From: Pelagibacteraceae bacterium AG-470-G21
Lineage (GTDB): Bacteria; Pseudomonadota; Alphaproteobacteria; Pelagibacterales; Pelagibacteraceae
Assembly: GCA_003211555.1 (NCBI GenBank)
Contig: QCSH01000005.1
Coordinates: forward strand, 22,619-86,618
DNA: 64,000 bases
Direction of reading: 5' to 3'
How positions within the stretch are numbered: the stretch's first letter is position 1; every line of letters begins with the position of its first letter. The notes beneath the pieces were generated by a model that was not told the origin of the DNA, made no database searches, and saw only the letters and a program-made list of their open reading frames with translations. A program made the position numbers and the translations under genes. This document shows positions 60,194-64,000 of the stretch, piece after piece.

Positions 60194-60545
60194 ATTTATA
60201 AATCTTATTTTAATTTTTATTTTAATTTTTAAAACTTCTTATGCTAATGAATTAAATTCACAAGTAGATCAAATCACAAAAAATTTAAGATGTTTGATTT
60301 GTCAAGGTCAATCGGTTTATGATTCACAATCTGATTTTGCAATAAGTATGAAAACTGTTGTAAAAAATAAACTTGATGAGGGAAAAGAAGAAAAAGAAAT
60401 ATATGAATATTTAAAAAATAAATATGGCGAATGGATTGTCTATGAACCAGAATTAAATCAAAATACTTTTTTACTTTGGCTAATCCCTTTGATTTTATTC
60501 ATTTTTGGTGGTCTATTAATTACTAGAAAAGTATCTATAAAGTAA
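60180..60545 (+). CDS. ccmH: CcmH (CcmL) apocytochrome reductase
   Basis: LRCLICQGQSVYDSQSDFA; YGEWIVYEP. Confidence 0.96.
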   Translation: MKKPKFINLILIFILIFKTSYANELNSQVDQITKNLRCLICQGQSVYDSQSDFAISMKTVVKNKLDEGKEEKEIYEYLKNKYGEWIVYEPELNQNTFLLWLIPLILFIFGGLLITRKVSIK

Positions 60546-60557
60546 TTAAACTTAGTT

Positions 60558-61043
60558 ATGAAAGTTATTTTCAAATCCTTATTTTTTCTTTTTATTACTA
60601 TTTCATTTTCTAATGCAGAAAATAAATGGAGTTTTTATACTGGAATGTTTGATTTTAGTGATGACGGAAAAAAAGCAAATCTTTTTGGAGCTGAATATGT
60701 AAATTATTCATCAAGCAAGGACATTTTTTTAGGCAATGTCCAGCCTGTAACTGGTGGAATGATAACTGCAGACGATGCCATCTATGTTTATACAGGGTAT
60801 CAATTAAATCAAAAAACTAATTCAACTACTTTTTCTCCTAGTTTTGCAGTTGGATTATATGATGAAGGTGACGGCAAAGACTTAGGGCATGCAATTGAAT
60901 TTAAAACGCAAATTCAAGTATTATTTGAAATATCTTCAAGTTCCGAAATTGGTATTTCATATAATCATATTTCTAATGCAAGTTTAGGAGATAAGAATCC
61001 TGGGGCAAATAGTTATATGTTTAATTTTACTAAAAAATTTTAA
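60558..61043 (+). CDS. Acyloxyacyl hydrolase/lipid A 3-O-deacylase PagL-like
   Basis: Signal peptide; beta-barrel-like; C-terminal YNHISNASLGDKNPGANSYMFNFTKKF. Confidence 0.8.
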   Translation: MKVIFKSLFFLFITISFSNAENKWSFYTGMFDFSDDGKKANLFGAEYVNYSSSKDIFLGNVQPVTGGMITADDAIYVYTGYQLNQKTNSTTFSPSFAVGLYDEGDGKDLGHAIEFKTQIQVLFEISSSSEIGISYNHISNASLGDKNPGANSYMFNFTKKF

Positions 61044-61051
61044 TTTAAGTT

Positions 61052-62206
61052 ATGAGATTAAAAGATTGTCATAATTTCTATGATTTTAGAAAACTAGCTA
61101 AGCAAAAATTACCATCGCCAATTTTTCATTATATTGATGGTGCAGCTGATGATGAAATAACTTATGCAAGAAATAGCAGTGCATTTAATGATGTAGATTT
61201 AGTTCCAAATGTTTTGAGGGGAGTAGAGGATGTTGATTTATCTACTACAATATTTGGAAAAAAATTAGATTTACCATTTTACTGTTCACCAACTGCTCTT
61301 CAAAGGTTATTCCATTATGATGGTGAAAGAGCTGTTGGAAAAGCTGCTCAAAAATTCAATACAATGTTTGGTGTTTCAGCATTAGCAACTGTTAGTGTTG
61401 AGGAAATATCTTCTTTGATTGATACTCCAAAAATGTTCCAATTTTATTTTCATAAAGATAGGGGTTTGAACGATTCATGTCTGGAGAGAGCAAAAGCAGC
61501 CAAATTTGATGTTATGGCTCTAACGGTTGACACCATTACTGGAGGAAATCGTGAAAGAGACTTGAGAACAGGCTTTACTTCACCTCCTAAATTAACATTA
61601 TCAAGCCTATATAGCTTTGCTACAAAACCTATGTGGGGAATAAACTATTTGACAAAAGGAAAATTTGAGTTACCTCACTTGCAGGATTTTGTAAAAGAGG
61701 GAACAGATACCAATACTTCTATTGGACAATATTTTTCTACCATGTTGGATCAATCTATGAATTGGGACGATGCTGAAAAATTATGTTCGCAGTGGGGAGG
61801 CCATTTTGCTCTTAAAGGTGTAATGAGTGTTGAAGATGCTAAAAGAGCAGTAGATATTGGATGCACTGGAATAATGGTTTCAAATCATGGAGGTAGACAG
61901 TTAGATGGATCAAGATCGCCTTTCGATCAATTAGCAGAAATTGTAGATGCTGTAGGTGATAAATTAGATGTTATTTGTGAGGGAGGATTTCAGAGAGGAA
62001 CTCATATGCTTAAAGCTTTATCCATGGGAGCAAAAGCTTGTGCTGGAGGAAGATTGTATCTTTATGCTTTAGCAGCTGCAGGCCAGGATGGAGTAGAGAG
62101 AGCACTTAATTTATATAAAACAGAATTAGTGAGAGACATGAAATTAATGGGATGCACAAAAATAAGTGATCTTAATCGAAATAATTTAAGGTTTCGAAAT
62201 GTATGA
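61052..62206 (+). CDS. FMN-dependent alpha-hydroxy-acid (L-lactate) dehydrogenase, copy 1
   Basis: DFRKLAKQKLPSPIFHYIDGAADDE; VSNHGGRQLDGSRSPFDQL. Confidence 0.93.
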   Translation: MRLKDCHNFYDFRKLAKQKLPSPIFHYIDGAADDEITYARNSSAFNDVDLVPNVLRGVEDVDLSTTIFGKKLDLPFYCSPTALQRLFHYDGERAVGKAAQKFNTMFGVSALATVSVEEISSLIDTPKMFQFYFHKDRGLNDSCLERAKAAKFDVMALTVDTITGGNRERDLRTGFTSPPKLTLSSLYSFATKPMWGINYLTKGKFELPHLQDFVKEGTDTNTSIGQYFSTMLDQSMNWDDAEKLCSQWGGHFALKGVMSVEDAKRAVDIGCTGIMVSNHGGRQLDGSRSPFDQLAEIVDAVGDKLDVICEGGFQRGTHMLKALSMGAKACAGGRLYLYALAAAGQDGVERALNLYKTELVRDMKLMGCTKISDLNRNNLRFRNV

Positions 62207-63354
62207 GTTTAAAAGATTGTTACAACTTTGAAGACTTTAGAAAATTAGCAAAAAAAAGATTACCGTCCCCGATTTTTCATTACATTGATGGAGGTGCGGA
62301 TGATGAAACCACTTTAAAAAGAAACACAAATTCTTTTGATGATTGTGACTTAGTTCCTAATATTCTAAGAAGTGTTGGAGAGCCAAATTTGTCAACAACA
62401 GTTTTTGGTAGAAAAATAGACATGCCAATTTTTTTATCTCCGACTGCAATGCAAAGTTTATATCATCCAGATGGAGATAAGGCTTCTGCAAGAGCTGCTG
62501 AAAAATTTGGTACAATGTATAGCATGTCGACAATGGCATCATTTTCGATTGAAGAAATTGCCAACATATCAAGTGGTCCGAAATTATTTCAACTATACAT
62601 TCATAAAGATAAATCATTTACGGATGATTTAATTGATAGATGTAAAAGAGCAAATTTTGATGGTTTATGCTTAACTGTTGATACATTAGTTGCTGGAAAT
62701 AGAGAAAGAGACCATAGAACTGGATTTACAACACCTCCAAAATTCACTTTAGAAAGCTTAATGAATTTTGCAATTAAGCCTGGATGGTTGTTTAGATATT
62801 TTACTAATAAGAAGTTTGAACTCGCGAATATTAAACATAAAACTGACAAAGGAACTAATATCACCAAGTCTGTAATTGATTATGTTAACGAGCAGTATGA
62901 CCCCAAAATGAATTGGGAGGATGCAGAGTATTGTGTCAAAAAATGGGAAGGACCTTTTGCGTTAAAGGGCGTGATGTCAGTTGAAGATGCTAAAAGAGCA
63001 GTAGATATTGGTTGTACCGCAATCATAATATCAAATCATGGAGGTAGACAATTGGATGGTTCGAGAACCCCTTTTGATCAAATAAAAGCTATTTCAGATG
63101 CAGTAGGTGATAAACTTGAAATAATTTTAGATGGAGGGGTCAGAAGAGGAACCCACGTATTAAAAGCATTAGCCGCTGGAGCAACAGCTTGTAGTTTTGG
63201 TAAAGCATTTTTATTTAGTTTAGGAGCAGGTGGACAGCAAGGAGTTGAGAGGCTGCTTCAAAATATGCACGATGAAATTAGGCGTAATATGATCCTGATG
63301 GGCTGCAAAAATGTAAAAGAGTTAGATAGATCAAAGATTATTTACCGCAATTAA
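62203..63354 (+). CDS. FMN-dependent alpha-hydroxy-acid (L-lactate) dehydrogenase, copy 2
   Basis: Tandem paralogue; ISNHGGRQLDGSRTPFDQI; DGGVRRGTHVLKALAAGA. Confidence 0.93.
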   Translation: MSLKDCYNFEDFRKLAKKRLPSPIFHYIDGGADDETTLKRNTNSFDDCDLVPNILRSVGEPNLSTTVFGRKIDMPIFLSPTAMQSLYHPDGDKASARAAEKFGTMYSMSTMASFSIEEIANISSGPKLFQLYIHKDKSFTDDLIDRCKRANFDGLCLTVDTLVAGNRERDHRTGFTTPPKFTLESLMNFAIKPGWLFRYFTNKKFELANIKHKTDKGTNITKSVIDYVNEQYDPKMNWEDAEYCVKKWEGPFALKGVMSVEDAKRAVDIGCTAIIISNHGGRQLDGSRTPFDQIKAISDAVGDKLEIILDGGVRRGTHVLKALAAGATACSFGKAFLFSLGAGGQQGVERLLQNMHDEIRRNMILMGCKNVKELDRSKIIYRN

Positions 63355-63442
63355 ATTTTAATATAAAAAATATTTATAAATTTTTTCATTTTAAATAAAT
63401 AGACATGAAGTATGTTTTCAGTTAGTTTGTCGACGAAAAATT

Positions 63443-64000
63443 ATGATTGAATTATCAAAAGCATTAGACCGTCTAGGAACAGAAAGTGCATTCTCTGTTT
63501 TAGCTGAGGCAAAAAAATTAGAAGCACAAGGTAAACCAATGATCCATTTAGGCTTGGGACAACCAGATTTTAAAACTCCAAAACATGTTGTTGAAGCTGC
63601 AAAAAAAGCATTAGATGACGGACATCACGGTTATGTTTTGTCAAATGGTATTCCAGAATGCCGTGAAGCTGTTGCAAGGTGGGTAAAGAGACTTTACAGT
63701 ACAGATATTGATCCTAATAGAGTATTAATAATGCCAGGTGGTAAACCAACGATGTATTATGCAATCACTTGTTTTGGTGAACCAGGTGCAGAAATAATTC
63801 ATCCAACACCAGCTTTTCCTATTTATGAATCTATGATTAATTATTCCGGAGCAAAAGCCGTTCCTTATGATTTGACAGAGGATAAAGATTTAAAATTTGA
63901 TCCTGATAAACTTTTATCTTTAATAACTGATAAAACTAGACTTTTAATTTTAATAAATCCCAATAATCCAACTGGAAGTTTCGTTGAAAAGCCAGCTATA
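63443..64000 (+). CDS. Class I/II aminotransferase, partial at right edge
   Basis: Manual translation: MIELSKALDRLGTESAFSVLAEAKKLEAQGKPMIHLGLGQPDFKTPKHV...LILINPNNPTGS. Confidence 0.92.
   Translation, partial: MIELSKALDRLGTESAFSVLAEAKKLEAQGKPMIHLGLGQPDFKTPKHVVEAAKKALDDGHHGYVLSNGIPECREAVARWVKRLYSTDIDPNRVLIMPGGKPTMYYAITCFGEPGAEIIHPTPAFPIYESMINYSGAKAVPYDLTEDKDLKFDPDKLLSLITDKTRLLILINPNNPTGSFVEKPAI

Noticed and set aside
1-64000. CRISPR arrays, rRNA, prophage, transposases, toxin-antitoxin pairs
   Set aside because: Looked for and not seen; homopolymer A/T tracts are explained by base composition.

Overview
AT-rich, gene-dense 64 kb window from a streamlined alphaproteobacterium. Gene content, AT bias and order resemble SAR11/Pelagibacterales; this taxonomic call is inference from recognisable proteins, not a search. 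The left end has the hemJ-hemH-hemE block diverging from PPSR-maf-aroE-coaE-dnaQ. The 281-bp hemE/PPSR intergenic region carries a DnaA box and a TTAA-N7-TTAA (CtrA-type) motif, so it is a strong oriC candidate. Other content: secB/fxsA/timA/smr, hslUV, the his operon, a type IV pilin-like array interrupted by an opposing TRAP transporter operon, ftsK/lolA, one tRNA-Gly(GCC), purH/heparinase/rpe, a symporter plus acs acetate-type module, a TPR/GT41 (OGT-like) protein, tsaD/hemCD, an ABC/tesA divergent pair whose start codons overlap, a photolyase/cryptochrome-like cluster with an untracked DUF2256 small ORF, argG, ccmCDEFGH, a PagL-like lipid A deacylase, tandem FMN alpha-hydroxy-acid dehydrogenases, and a partial aminotransferase. 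Most of the window is ordinary core genome. The best second-look targets are the photolyase-like cluster (a FeS-BCP homologue that appears to have lost its Fe-S ligands, and a photolyase with apparently reordered domains), the pilin array, the candidate oriC, and the CATG overlapping divergent starts. No CRISPR, rRNA, prophage or transposase was seen.
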